NCBI GenBank assembly: GCA_029858255.1 | Contig: JAOUFJ010000001.1 | Coordinates: 124,001 to 188,000 of the forward strand | Length of the DNA stretch: 64,000 nt | Reading direction: 5' to 3' | DNA from: a candidate division WOR-3 bacterium | Lineage (GTDB): Bacteria > Hydrothermota > Tepidihabitantia > SM23-42 | Shown: positions 54,463 to 63,648 of the stretch, in pieces | Layout: each line of letters begins with the position of its first letter | Position numbering within the stretch: the stretch's first letter is position 1 | Notes under the pieces: model-generated | Database searches by the model: none | What the model was told of the DNA's origin: nothing | Seen by the model: the letters and a program-made list of their open reading frames with translations, nothing else | Made by a program: the position numbers and the translations under genes

Positions 54463-54730
54463 CGCCTTGCTGTTCCTGATCTTTCTTGCGAAACAAGTTG
54501 CACGACCGGTTTGTTCCGACACTATAATGGGTATCTTCAAAATATGGAACTCGAATTGTGAGGAGACGACTTTGAATTACTTTTACATAAATCCTAAATC
54601 CGAAATACTGAATTCCGATCAACAATTTTCCGAATATACTACGGTTTTAGTTATTGGAGTTTGATAGTTTGAAATTATTTGATATTTGGTGCTTGGGATT
54701 TGGGATTTATCGAACGCCGCGAGGATTATT
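54463..54730. repeat. Gene-free spacer with AT-rich repeat words
   Basis: No gene seen. The part at 54590-54712 contains AAATCCTAAATCCGAAATACTG and GATATTTGGTGCTTGGGATT (each split by spacing), words of the same low-complexity family as at 2782-2862 and 10010-10066, here partly in reverse-complement form. No clear terminator for the SRP RNA is visible. Confidence 0.5.
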
Positions 54731-56134
54731 GTGAATCATCGTGTTATTTCGCTCCGCTACCGACCTCAGGACTTTGATGAATTGACAGGCCAGCGCCACG
54801 TGGTGCTTTCGCTTAAAGGGGCGATAGGCAGTGGCCGAATTGGGCATGCCTTCCTTTTCTCCGGTCCGCGTGGGATTGGCAAGACAACGGCTGCTCGAAT
54901 ATTCGCCAAGAGCTTGAATTGTGTAGAAGGTCCTACAGTCCATCCATGTCAAAAGTGCCAGTCGTGCCGCGAGATCGCACAGAGCCGCAGCATCGATGTG
55001 GTTGAAGTCGACGGTGCGTCGACGCGCGGCATCGACGAGATCAGAAACCTGCGTGAGTCAGTACAATACTCTCCGCTGTACGGTAAACACAAGATATATA
55101 TCATCGACGAAGTGCATATGCTCACCCCCGAAGCCTTCAATGCCCTCCTGAAAACACTTGAGGAACCACCATCCTCCGTGAAGTTTATATTCGCCACGAC
55201 AAATCCTGGTAAGGTACCCCAGACAATACTATCACGTTGTGAACGATTCGCTTTCAAGCGCTTATCTGTGAAAGAGATCTGCAGCCGCTTGAAGTCGATA
55301 ACGGAGAAGGAGAATATCAGTATTACCGATAAGGCGTTGCACTACATCGCATTGAGGGCCGATGGTAGCATACGAGACGGTGAGAGCCTTCTTGAGCAGC
55401 TAATATCCTTTGTGGAAGGAACGATCACGGAGGATGATGTTTTCAAACTCGTTGGATTCATGAGCAGTGAATTCTATTTCGACCTGCTGCAAAAAATAAT
55501 ACAGGGAAATCACGCGGATGTGCTGACTGCACTGAACACAGGTATTGAGGATGGGGCGGATCCGCTGGAGATATATCGTGGTGTGGTCGATTATTTGCGT
55601 GCTGCGCTCTTTGTGTACAGTGATATGCCACAGGAATTTCTGGATTTGAGTGATGATGAAATAAAAAAAATCCGCTCCCTGGATATTGATAGAGAGAAGA
55701 TAATGCACATGCTTGAAGTGCTTTTGAAATCGGAGGAGATGGTCAGAAGATCCATCAATACACGGATCGTCATTGAACTGCTATTTTGCCAATTGATTCA
55801 GGGTGATGGTCCAGCACAGGTGACAAAGGATAGGGCAGACAAGGGTGATTTCAAGCAGCAATTACTCGCGGTCCTGCAGGCACAGAGTCCCAAGCTCTCG
55901 GCGCTGATACAGAAATCTTCTGTTGAGGTCAAGGAAAACAACGTCCGCGTAACTGTTGATCAGGAATTTTCCCGGAAGATTCTAACTGGCAGCAAGGACC
56001 TTTTAGAGACGATAATGAAAAAAATATTGACACGCGATGTTACGCTGCTGGTCGAAGTCGGAGAGAATATCAAGAAGGAAAATAATCTTGAAGATGCAAT
56101 AAGGGCGCTATTCGATGGAGAGGAAGTAAGATGA
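54731..56134 (+). CDS. dnaX: DNA polymerase III subunit gamma/tau
   Basis: A 467-residue clamp-loader ATPase. It begins SLRYRPQDFDELTGQRHVV and has Walker A GPRGIGKTTAARIFAKSLNC, a four-Cys zinc module (C-x8-C-x2-C-x2-C form, CQKCQSCRE), Walker B KIYIIDEVHML, sensor-1 FIFATTNPGKVPQTILSRC, and the arginine-rich segment that follows. The C-terminal ~110 residues form a domain-III/tau-like end of modest length. The start is GTG 54731, with GAGGATT upstream; the earlier TTG at 54686 would add poorly conserved residues. Its stop overlaps ybaB (ATGA). No programmed-frameshift A-run was evident on reading. Confidence 0.93.
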   Translation: MNHRVISLRYRPQDFDELTGQRHVVLSLKGAIGSGRIGHAFLFSGPRGIGKTTAARIFAKSLNCVEGPTVHPCQKCQSCREIAQSRSIDVVEVDGASTRGIDEIRNLRESVQYSPLYGKHKIYIIDEVHMLTPEAFNALLKTLEEPPSSVKFIFATTNPGKVPQTILSRCERFAFKRLSVKEICSRLKSITEKENISITDKALHYIALRADGSIRDGESLLEQLISFVEGTITEDDVFKLVGFMSSEFYFDLLQKIIQGNHADVLTALNTGIEDGADPLEIYRGVVDYLRAALFVYSDMPQEFLDLSDDEIKKIRSLDIDREKIMHMLEVLLKSEEMVRRSINTRIVIELLFCQLIQGDGPAQVTKDRADKGDFKQQLLAVLQAQSPKLSALIQKSSVEVKENNVRVTVDQEFSRKILTGSKDLLETIMKKILTRDVTLLVEVGENIKKENNLEDAIRALFDGEEVR

Positions 56135-56418
56135 AGAATTTCATGAAGGAAGCCCAGAAATTACAGTCGAAGTTATTGGAGCAGCTCCGCGCGATAAAAG
56201 TTGAAGGTAGTGCGGGCGGTGGTATGGTAACCATCCAGATGGATGGGGAACAAAATGTGATCGCGGTCAAGATCGAACCACAGATTTTCGAGGAGAAGGA
56301 CGTGGTAATGCTTGAAGATCTTATAGTTGCCGCGTATAGCGACGCAAAGAGGAAGATTCTGGAAAAAACGCAGGAGAGCCTGAAGTCTCTAACCGGCTTT
56401 CCTCTGCCTCCTTTTTGA
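56131..56418 (+). CDS. ybaB: YbaB/EbfC nucleoid-associated protein
   Basis: A 95-residue YbaB/EbfC protein: MKNFMKEAQKLQSKLLEQLR helix, the VEGSAGGGMVTIQMDGEQNV sheet, and IEDLIVAA-like DLIVAAYSDAKRKI. It forms DNA-binding dimers. It follows dnaX directly, as in most bacteria, but recR, the usual third gene, is not next; a minus-strand gene converges instead. Confidence 0.92.
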   Translation: MKNFMKEAQKLQSKLLEQLRAIKVEGSAGGGMVTIQMDGEQNVIAVKIEPQIFEEKDVVMLEDLIVAAYSDAKRKILEKTQESLKSLTGFPLPPF

Positions 56419-56427
56419 TACACCGGG

Positions 56428-58134
56428 TTACTCAATCAATAATATTTTCCCCGTTCTTTCTTCCAGATTGCTGTACATCCTGTAGAAGTAGGCACCCCGG
56501 GGCAACCTGTTGCCCTGTTCATCGGAAAGGTCCCAGAAAATTTCAGTATGTCCTGCATCAAAGGTAGCATCGGTAATGATCCTGATCAGCTGTCCGAGGA
56601 CATTGTACGCTGCAATCCTGACATGTGCTGATTCGTGCAGATCAAAGTTAAATGATATGTTGTCCCGCGTTGGGTTTGGTGATGCTACTATTCCATTAAA
56701 TATGTCCGTTGCGTAATGTTCATAGACACCTGGATTTCCTTCGATCACAAATGAGTAGCTCTGCGGTGGTACGTGTTTTGGAGAGGTGCACAGGGTTCCT
56801 TCTTCGTTCTGTACTGCCAGATAGTAGTGGATTGTATCGTCAGCATGTTGTGCCGGTATATACGCCGAATACACCCCTGGTGTATCGACAACCGGGCCCA
56901 ATGGCACCGTAGTATAAACTCCGTCGTTTATGCAATAGTAAATCAATGTCGAATCACTGATCAATGCGCTCGATGTAGTTATTTCGGCACGTATGCGGTA
57001 ATCGTTCAAGGTGTCAATTGTGTTGGGCAAGGGATAATGCCTGACGTGGATATATTCGGCTTCGGGCGCCGTGATGGTGATGCAATGTATAGCGCCCCCC
57101 GAACCCGACATGGCGGCGCAATCGATGCCGATGATTTCATGGTCCGGTAGTGCCTGCTGGTAGACAAAAAGGGCAGTATCATCTTCCGCCAGATTATAGA
57201 GCGGAACCAGAACTTTGTTATTGACAAAGAGTGAATTAAGATAAGATGGTGGTGCATCCGACGTAGACCATGGCATGGGGATGCGAACGATCCTGTAAGG
57301 GAAACCTTCGCGGTTTGTGCAGCGGCTGATAGAATCGGCGTTGTCGTTCAGCATGGTGTAATTGGGATGACCAGGCGCATATTCGCCGACCATGACCAGC
57401 GTGTCATTCAATATCTTGGTCCAGAGGTCGATATGCCCGGTGTATTCGATATTGATCCTCGGCAGTATAACAAATTGGTCGAGCCCGCTGTAGGAGAGCA
57501 TTAGTGATTCGATCTGCGTCGTGGTAAGCCATGGGTTTTCCTGCTGTATGAGCGTGCTCGCGAAGCCTGTCCCCAAGCCATCTACCATGAAGTTACCTCC
57601 GGCGTGCTCCAGGGGCGAACCGTAGACTGGAATCCCCCAGGATTGGCCGATACGCCACGGTATGGTGTCGTCAAGCGGCCGCGGTCGATTGTACATGAAA
57701 TCAACAATTCCTTCTGCGTTATCATGTTCGCGCATGAACCATGGTCCGTAATCTCTTATCCATATCGAATTCCTGGGCCATACGTAGAAATACAACGAGT
57801 CAAGCGAAATATTGTAGGACTGCAGGTAACTGATAATACTGTTCTGCTCGCTGGTGCTGCCGACGATTATGTATACCCTGCAGATCTCACCTGCTTCCTC
57901 CACGATCTGCCTGAATATCGGATTGGTCGAGGATGAGCCGTATATCCAGGTAACAAAAATACCCCTGAGCTGTTCAAATTCGGCCGGCGTCTCAACCCAT
58001 CCGTCGGGCGGTGCAGTTACCCTGTGTCCCCTGCCAATTTCGTCGACCATAAGACTTTCTTCTTTTGTCATCCATTGTGGTAACAATGGCTCGCCACTGG
58101 CAGTCAATACCGCTGCCAACAACAACATGTTCAT
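56428..58134 (-). CDS. Secreted agmatine/peptidylarginine deiminase family protein with sorting domain
   Basis: A 568-residue protein with a short signal peptide (MNMLLLAAVLTASG). Residues ~45-370 carry the PAD_porph/agmatine deiminase catalytic layout: WIRDYGPWF (substrate Asp), GGNFMVDGLG, EYTGHIDLW (His/Asp pair) and SGSGGAIHCITI (nucleophile Cys). A beta linker follows, and the last ~90 residues are a T9SS-type sorting domain (VASPNPTRDNISFNF, YNVLGQLIRIITDA, LPRGAYFYRMYS, RTGKILLIE). Family enzymes release ammonia or citrulline-type products from guanidino groups. Secretion suggests action on external peptides, as for Porphyromonas PPAD, but agmatine or another substrate remains possible. 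Confidence 0.88.
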   Translation of the reverse strand: MNMLLLAAVLTASGEPLLPQWMTKEESLMVDEIGRGHRVTAPPDGWVETPAEFEQLRGIFVTWIYGSSSTNPIFRQIVEEAGEICRVYIIVGSTSEQNSIISYLQSYNISLDSLYFYVWPRNSIWIRDYGPWFMREHDNAEGIVDFMYNRPRPLDDTIPWRIGQSWGIPVYGSPLEHAGGNFMVDGLGTGFASTLIQQENPWLTTTQIESLMLSYSGLDQFVILPRINIEYTGHIDLWTKILNDTLVMVGEYAPGHPNYTMLNDNADSISRCTNREGFPYRIVRIPMPWSTSDAPPSYLNSLFVNNKVLVPLYNLAEDDTALFVYQQALPDHEIIGIDCAAMSGSGGAIHCITITAPEAEYIHVRHYPLPNTIDTLNDYRIRAEITTSSALISDSTLIYYCINDGVYTTVPLGPVVDTPGVYSAYIPAQHADDTIHYYLAVQNEEGTLCTSPKHVPPQSYSFVIEGNPGVYEHYATDIFNGIVASPNPTRDNISFNFDLHESAHVRIAAYNVLGQLIRIITDATFDAGHTEIFWDLSDEQGNRLPRGAYFYRMYSNLEERTGKILLIE

Positions 58135-58195
58135 AGAACCTCCAGTAAACTCCGTGATATCATTATTGCGTTATTCTTGTTGAATATCCGGCCGG

Positions 58196-59554
58196 TCACG
58201 CCCGCATGCTCTTTTTGTGCTCAGCCAGCTTGGCAAAAAACAGTTCTCTGATTTCCTCGAGCCTCGCTTCGGTCTTTGCCTCAAACCTGAGGACGAGCAC
58301 AGGTTGGGTATTGGAAGGTCTTATCAATCCCCACCCGTCATCAAAATCTACGCGCACGCCGTCAATATCTATGACACGGTACGATTTTTTGAAATCAGCC
58401 TTCAGTGTTTCGACGATCTCGAACTTCGCTGCGTCGGTAGTGTCGATTCTTATCTCGGGGGTGGAATAATACTTAGGTACCCTCGAGGCAAGTTTTGAAA
58501 GTGATTCGCCTCTGCTGAGTATCTCGCATAATCTTAATGCCGCATACATGGCATCATCATATCCATAGTAGCGGTCGGCGAAGAAAACGTGCCCGGACAT
58601 TTCACCGGCCAAGGGCGCATCTTCTTCCTTCATTTTCGCCTTGATCAGAGAATGGCCGGTTTTATACATAATGGGTTTGCCGCCCAATTCCCGGATTCTT
58701 TCGATCAATCCCTTGGAACACTTCACTTCGAAGATGATCTTGGCGCCTGGCATGCGCGAGAGCAGGTCTTCGGCATATACGGCCAGCAGGACATCCCCCC
58801 ATATTACCTGACCATTTTCATCGAGCGTTCCGATGCGATCGCCATCTCCATCAAATCCAATCCCGCATGCATAGCCGTCATTTTTTACCGTATCGATAAG
58901 TGCTTTGATATGTTCTGGCACCACTGGATCCGGAATATGGTTGGGGAAATTTCCGTCCGGTGTTTTGAACAACATAAGATGTTCAACACCCAGTTTGTTG
59001 AGTATTTTTTCGAATACAGGACCACAGGTTCCATTCCCTGTATCAACCGCGATCCTCATACCCTTTTTTACCTTTACTGAACGCGTAACATATTCAATGT
59101 AATCATCCGTGATTTCTCTCTCTTCAGTAGTACCTTTCCCCGATGCGAAATCACCGTTCTCTATTAGCTTTCTAAGACTCTGGATTTCGGCTCCGTATAT
59201 TGTCCGGCGGTCATATGCAACCTTGAAGCCATTGAACTCTTTCGGATTGTGGCTCGCCGTTATCATTATACCATTTCCAGTATCATAATGAAACAGCGAG
59301 AAGTATAGCAGGGGCGTTGGAACCATGCCGATATCGATGATGTCACAGCCCGTGTCGTTTAGACCTTTTATCAGTGCGGCGGCGATGCGTGGCGACGAAA
59401 TGCGCATATCACGCCCAATGATGATTTTTTTCTGTCCAAGATTTCTGTAATAAGTACCAACGCCGCGCGCAAAGACGGTGATATTCTCATCGCTCAAATC
59501 GGTTTCTGCAAGTCCCCGAATATCGTATTCCCGGAATATCGAAGGGTTTATCAT
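58196..59554 (-). CDS. Phosphomannomutase/phosphoglucomutase
   Basis: A 452-residue alpha-D-phosphohexomutase that shifts phosphate between C6 and C1 of mannose or glucose. Start FREYDIRGLAETDLS; catalytic phosphoserine loop GIMITASHNPKEFNGFK; metal loop CGIGFDGDGDRIGTLDENG; sugar-binding GEMSGHVFFADRYYGYDDA; phosphate-binding RPSNTQPVLVLRFEAKT. The G-E-M-S-G-H form favours the ManB/AlgC-type dual mutase. It could supply glucose-1-phosphate for the GlgC enzymes or mannose-1-phosphate for surface sugars. Its start overlaps the aminotransferase stop. Confidence 0.93.
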   Translation of the reverse strand: MINPSIFREYDIRGLAETDLSDENITVFARGVGTYYRNLGQKKIIIGRDMRISSPRIAAALIKGLNDTGCDIIDIGMVPTPLLYFSLFHYDTGNGIMITASHNPKEFNGFKVAYDRRTIYGAEIQSLRKLIENGDFASGKGTTEEREITDDYIEYVTRSVKVKKGMRIAVDTGNGTCGPVFEKILNKLGVEHLMLFKTPDGNFPNHIPDPVVPEHIKALIDTVKNDGYACGIGFDGDGDRIGTLDENGQVIWGDVLLAVYAEDLLSRMPGAKIIFEVKCSKGLIERIRELGGKPIMYKTGHSLIKAKMKEEDAPLAGEMSGHVFFADRYYGYDDAMYAALRLCEILSRGESLSKLASRVPKYYSTPEIRIDTTDAAKFEIVETLKADFKKSYRVIDIDGVRVDFDDGWGLIRPSNTQPVLVLRFEAKTEARLEEIRELFFAKLAEHKKSMRA

Positions 59555-60957
59555 TTCATCTGCTCCTCGACTCCACTGATCACTTCATCGAGGATTTTGA
59601 TGGCAGCTCTGGCGTCATCTTTTGTGATCATCAGAGGGGGAGACATGCGCAGGGAACTTATGCCGGCTCCGTAGAGAATGAGCCCTCGCTTGAAGCATTC
59701 GCCTGTTATTACCTCTTTTATATTCTTTCCCTCCCTTGTAACCTGGGAAGGGAAGAATTCTTTGGGCGCCTTGTGTTGTACAAGTTCGATACCGAGCATC
59801 AATCCGAGACCGCGGACTTCACCGATGATCTTGTGGCGCTCCATCATAGCATTCAGCTCGTGTTTCAGGAAACTGCCGATGTCGTGGGCATTCTTGATAT
59901 ACTGTTGTTCAATGACTCTCAGGGTGGCGATGGCTGCGGCGCATATGACCGGGTTGCCGCCGAAGGTTGAACCATGGGATCCCGGTACCCATGCTCTTGG
60001 GTCGACGCCGGGATCCATGAGTGCAGCTTTGCCGATCGTGGCGCTCATTGGGAAGCCCGATGCTATCGCTTTGGCCGTGAGCGTGATGTCCGGCGCTACG
60101 CCAAAATGGTCACACGCAAACCATTTTCCCGTCCTTCCAAGGCCGCTCTGTATTTCGTCGAAAATGAGTGTTATTCCGTGATCGTCGCAGACTTTTCTGA
60201 GGGCTGGCAGAAATTCCTTGGGTGGGACTATATAGCCACCTTCGCCCTGAATTGGTTCGACCATGATCAGACTGACATCGTCCGGTGCAATGAGTCTTTC
60301 GAATATAACGTCGGTGAGATAGGATACGCAATACAGTAGTGGTACGCCATTGTAATCATGTTTGATGCACTCGGGATATTTATGGTCGAATACACATCTG
60401 TAGCAGTAAGGATATGGAACATGGTAGACTTCCGGTATCAATCCGGAGAAATGCGCGCGCTGAACCTTCTTGCTTCCCGACATCGTCATGCCGGCAAAGG
60501 TACGGCCGTGAAAAGCGCCAAGGAAACTTATCATTCTTGGCCGTCTCGTGAAGCAGCGGGCGATCTTGAGTGAAGCCTCAACCGCCTCGGCGCCCGAGCT
60601 TCCGAAATACACCCTTTTGTCATAATCGCCGGGTGTTATTTCAATCAACTTTTCGGCCAGTTCGATCTGCGGAGTGTAGTAGAAATCGGCGCCAGAAATA
60701 TGGATGAGTTTACGGATTTGTTCTTCGACTGCAGATATGACGTCGGGGTGGCAGTGCCCGGTGCCAACTACGGCAAAGCCAGCGCCGAAATCGAGATACG
60801 TCTTGCCGTCGACATCGGTTACGTTTGCCCCTTGAGCGTGATCCACAACCAGTGGAATTTCACTGGTGCGGGTGTGCGCCCCGAACATGATTTTTTGGTC
60901 CCGATCAATGATCGCTCGGGCCTTTTTGCTTATTTCTGGAGAGTTGTATTTGATCAT
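59551..60957 (-). CDS. Class III PLP aminotransferase
   Basis: A 468-residue fold-type I PLP enzyme of the GABA/ornithine/acetylornithine group. It shows YLDFGAGFAVVGTGHCHPDV, VYFGSSGAEAVEASLKIARC (PLP phosphate loop), FLGAFHGRTFAGMTMSGS, LIFDEIQSGLGRTGKWFA (PLP-pyridine Asp) and the Schiff-base Lys in TLTAKAIASGF. An insert with several Cys (YPYCYRCVFDHKYPEC) resembles archaeal and thermophile members, some of which are broad amino-acid racemases or aminotransferases, so the substrate stays open. ATG 60957 follows AAAGGAG. It lies downstream of the PPC-domain gene. Confidence 0.9.
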   Translation of the reverse strand: MIKYNSPEISKKARAIIDRDQKIMFGAHTRTSEIPLVVDHAQGANVTDVDGKTYLDFGAGFAVVGTGHCHPDVISAVEEQIRKLIHISGADFYYTPQIELAEKLIEITPGDYDKRVYFGSSGAEAVEASLKIARCFTRRPRMISFLGAFHGRTFAGMTMSGSKKVQRAHFSGLIPEVYHVPYPYCYRCVFDHKYPECIKHDYNGVPLLYCVSYLTDVIFERLIAPDDVSLIMVEPIQGEGGYIVPPKEFLPALRKVCDDHGITLIFDEIQSGLGRTGKWFACDHFGVAPDITLTAKAIASGFPMSATIGKAALMDPGVDPRAWVPGSHGSTFGGNPVICAAAIATLRVIEQQYIKNAHDIGSFLKHELNAMMERHKIIGEVRGLGLMLGIELVQHKAPKEFFPSQVTREGKNIKEVITGECFKRGLILYGAGISSLRMSPPLMITKDDARAAIKILDEVISGVEEQMK

Positions 60958-61001
60958 GCGTTGCTGCTCCTTTTATCCATGAATATTTGTATGTCTGTGG
61001 G

Positions 61002-61421
61002 TCATAGTTCCAGCAACTTCAATCCGGTATTCTCATCCAGGCGACGGGTTAGTGGTTTGTCGAAAGGAAAAAGAATAATTTCAAGGGTTGCTTGCACCAC
61101 GCCTTCGAACAGGTGTCCGCCAAACGCCTGAAATTCCTTGTTAGTGATCGTAGCATGACAGTGGACCGTGATTTGACCATCGACTACAGAAATATTGCCG
61201 ACAAGATTCGTGAATTCGTATTCATCTTCAAATCTCTTCTTAACGTAATTCTTCTGGTGGGCGTCAAAAAACCCCAGTTCAAGATTCTTTCCAACACCCA
61301 GACCGTAGAAGAATGCACCTTCGATCCCGGCACGCTGAATGCCTTCTCTTAGTGCCGAGATTATTTCTTCATTTTTCTCGAGACGAATCACCCAATTATT
61401 ATTAAATTTTTTCATCTTCAT
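61002..61421 (-). CDS. PPC/DUF296 domain protein
   Basis: A 139-residue single-domain protein with the PPC (DUF296) pattern: NWVIRLEKNEEIISALREGI, GAFFYGLGVGKNLELGFFDA, LVGNISVVDGQITVHCHATI and AFGGHLFEGVVQATLEIILF. The H-C-H...G-G-H residues line a putative metal site, and the family forms trimers. In plants the domain occurs in AT-hook DNA-binding proteins; the bacterial role is uncertain. It starts 47 bases after module 5 D ends, on the same strand, and probably begins the PPC-aminotransferase-mutase unit. The ATG follows AGGAG. Confidence 0.88.
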   Translation of the reverse strand: MKMKKFNNNWVIRLEKNEEIISALREGIQRAGIEGAFFYGLGVGKNLELGFFDAHQKNYVKKRFEDEYEFTNLVGNISVVDGQITVHCHATITNKEFQAFGGHLFEGVVQATLEIILFPFDKPLTRRLDENTGLKLLEL

Positions 61422-61468
61422 TTACAACTCCTATTATGCTGGCTGGTACTACGTGCTCCTGTATTGTG

Positions 61469-62101
61469 CTAATCTATTAGCCCCAGCCACGGGCCGAGCA
61501 GGAACTGTATTCTGCCAATTAGAAGGCTGACTCTTGCCATTACCGTATAACCGAATGAAGCACCGAAACCTATCATGATGAAGATAATGCCGAGTCTTGA
61601 GGTGTGACCGAGAATGCCCTTGTGTTCTTTTGAGAAGAAAAAGTAGATGAGCGTACACGCAACACCGACCAGGATAATGACCGCCCAGATGCCGGTTGCC
61701 GTGTCTGAGAAGGTTGCTGGTGTCACTACGGTTCCCTCGAGTTGCCTGAGAACATCGGCCTGGAAATACGCGGGTATGGAAAGTCCTGCACCCCACCCAA
61801 TGGTGAATCCGATCGGGATCCGCACGAGCCACGCTATCCTGGGTATGAATCTGGCAAAGTACATAAGCCCCAATAGAAGCGGCACGATGTAGATGAACTG
61901 TCCGGCGCTCAGCGGTTCAAAGAGATTCGGTTTCAACGCATTCTGCCAATAATAGACGATATAGTATCCGTTTGCCACCCCGACGAAAAGATGTTCGCCA
62001 AACTTGTAGAACGGATTATCTTTATACAGAAACGAGAATATCATCAGGGTTAAGATCGCGCCTATCCAGATCCAGGGATCACTACTCATTGGTTGCACCA
62101 T
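61469..62101 (-). CDS. Module 5 protein D: polytopic membrane protein
   Basis: A 210-residue D paralogue: FLYKDNPFYKFGEHLFVGVA, RFIPRIAWLVRIPIGFTIGW, QLEGTVVTPATF, YFFFSKEHKGILGHTSR and FGASFGYTVMARVSLLIGR. The F-G-A-S-F form, N-L-F-E-P-L and C-T-L-I-Y-F resemble module 1 more than 2-4. An alternative ATG at 62089 (MSSDPWIWIG) fits the other copies' N-termini equally well. A 48-base gap separates it from C and holds CGATTACGGTGATTG, related to the spacer word in modules 2 and 3. Confidence 0.82.
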   Translation of the reverse strand: MVQPMSSDPWIWIGAILTLMIFSFLYKDNPFYKFGEHLFVGVANGYYIVYYWQNALKPNLFEPLSAGQFIYIVPLLLGLMYFARFIPRIAWLVRIPIGFTIGWGAGLSIPAYFQADVLRQLEGTVVTPATFSDTATGIWAVIILVGVACTLIYFFFSKEHKGILGHTSRLGIIFIMIGFGASFGYTVMARVSLLIGRIQFLLGPWLGLID

Positions 62102-62149
62102 CGATTACGGTGATTGAAGCTTGATTGCAGTGATGAAAAGAATTGACTG

Positions 62150-63028
62150 TCATTTACGTGTCGCTTTCTGGCGGCGTGAGAAGAAATAACCAACGTTACC
62201 GAGAATTATGAAGACCATTATCAGAATGTGGATCATCGACTGGGAATTCATGCCGGTCTCGGCGTTTCCAAGAGTGCGCGCATAACCATGTTCGAGCACC
62301 AGCTTTTCGTACTCCGCAGCCCCCTTCATACCCGACATCAATCCGGAGACCTGGCCGGTTTGCACGAATGGATAGTACTGCGGCGCCATGACCGCGGTAA
62401 GACCGGCGCCGACCTTAACCCCGTATCGCGTCTGAGGGTAGCGTATCCAGTCGATCGGATAGTCAGCCGAAGCAAGAATGACAACAATGGCAACGTTCTT
62501 GTAGTTCTTCACGATTTGCATGAGCGGCAGCGAGTCAATGAGATTGCCAAAATAATCCCGCGGAAAGACACCCGATATCGCCTCGCCCATATCCAGTTGT
62601 GCCGCGATCCTTCCGGATTTCCAGCCAAGGTATACGTAGTCAACGCCGTAGGTGAGCGAGTCTTCTTTCCGCTGAGCCAAGCTATCTATTTCATGTGCGA
62701 CCGAAACCAGGGCATCGACCGCAAGACCGGGCGCTTCCGGGTCGAATGAGAGTCCAACGACTGGAATATCGCGGGCAAAGCAGTGCTTGAGTATCGCTTT
62801 TGCCATTGGATGGCATTCGGGCTGGGTCTGCGGTGAATAGTCAAATGAAATCATCACTGCCTTTTCTCTCGGTGGGACCGATTCAATAAAATCAAATAAT
62901 CTCTGGGTTTGAGGCATGACCTTCTGAGGAATAGTGACCTTGACGAAAAATGGCAGTATCACAAGCACGGTCAGGAGTAGATAAATGATGCGCCGGTCGA
63001 TCGTCGTGATCCGGTCGTACCACTTCAT
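62150..63028 (-). CDS. Module 5 protein C: bitopic protein
   Basis: A 292-residue C paralogue. The start at 63028 ([19 protein letters not shown]) restores the ATGA overlap with B. The soluble domain has [39 protein letters not shown] (no W-Q-P-P-P), [20 protein letters not shown] and [13 protein letters not shown]. The pre-helix segment [14 protein letters not shown] parallels M-D-S-Q-S-I-V-H-L-L-L-V-V-F of module 1. The shared V-M-A-P-Q and S-Q-S forms place it with module 1, not 2-4. Confidence 0.83.
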   Translation of the reverse strand: MKWYDRITTIDRRIIYLLLTVLVILPFFVKVTIPQKVMPQTQRLFDFIESVPPREKAVMISFDYSPQTQPECHPMAKAILKHCFARDIPVVGLSFDPEAPGLAVDALVSVAHEIDSLAQRKEDSLTYGVDYVYLGWKSGRIAAQLDMGEAISGVFPRDYFGNLIDSLPLMQIVKNYKNVAIVVILASADYPIDWIRYPQTRYGVKVGAGLTAVMAPQYYPFVQTGQVSGLMSGMKGAAEYEKLVLEHGYARTLGNAETGMNSQSMIHILIMVFIILGNVGYFFSRRQKATRK

Positions 63029-63648
63029 TCTTTTCCTCCAAGCCATGAGCGTTCGATCCCCAGGATTATCTTCAGCGCCGTAGCGATCGAACCGAACGCA
63101 ACGCCGAGGAGGATACCTCGCTGTGAGGCCATGTTAGGCACCTTCATTATCCACTCGGCAAATGCAGGGAATCTCGGATGAATATACTGTCCAAAGGGCA
63201 TGAAACCGATCATTACGATGAATGCCGATACCAGCAGTAACGTTGCTTCAAGGCTTCTGGCGCGAAAGGACCGGTACGCGGCTGATGCCATGTAGTACGC
63301 CAGAAGAGCGAACATCGTTCCGCCCAGAGGAGCCATGATATTGAGATAAATCCTCTGGTACAGTGAGTCAGGGTCTATTCCCCAGGCAAGACCAATGACC
63401 GCCATGGTAACCATGCCGACCAGGGTCACGATACTGTATTGCCAGTCTTCTTTTTTCCTCCTGATCTTATTCCCGTGGTGGCGAATGAGATTGCCGATGG
63501 CGAGGACCAGGGCAAAAGCCATTAAGACTATGATCCATTTATAGATCACACTGCTGAATTCTAGTGATGTTGGATGCGGGATGAAAAATTGGACGATCAT
63601 GGAGATCCCCATGACAAAACAGATCGCGAGCGGAATTTTACGTTTCAT
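63025..63648 (-). CDS. Module 5 protein B: polytopic membrane protein
   Basis: A 207-residue B paralogue, the same length as in module 1 and 12-13 shorter than in modules 2-4. Features: [73 protein letters not shown] and [16 protein letters not shown]. Its start overlaps the A stop by four bases, as in module 1. Confidence 0.83.
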   Translation of the reverse strand: MKRKIPLAICFVMGISMIVQFFIPHPTSLEFSSVIYKWIIVLMAFALVLAIGNLIRHHGNKIRRKKEDWQYSIVTLVGMVTMAVIGLAWGIDPDSLYQRIYLNIMAPLGGTMFALLAYYMASAAYRSFRARSLEATLLLVSAFIVMIGFMPFGQYIHPRFPAFAEWIMKVPNMASQRGILLGVAFGSIATALKIILGIERSWLGGKE

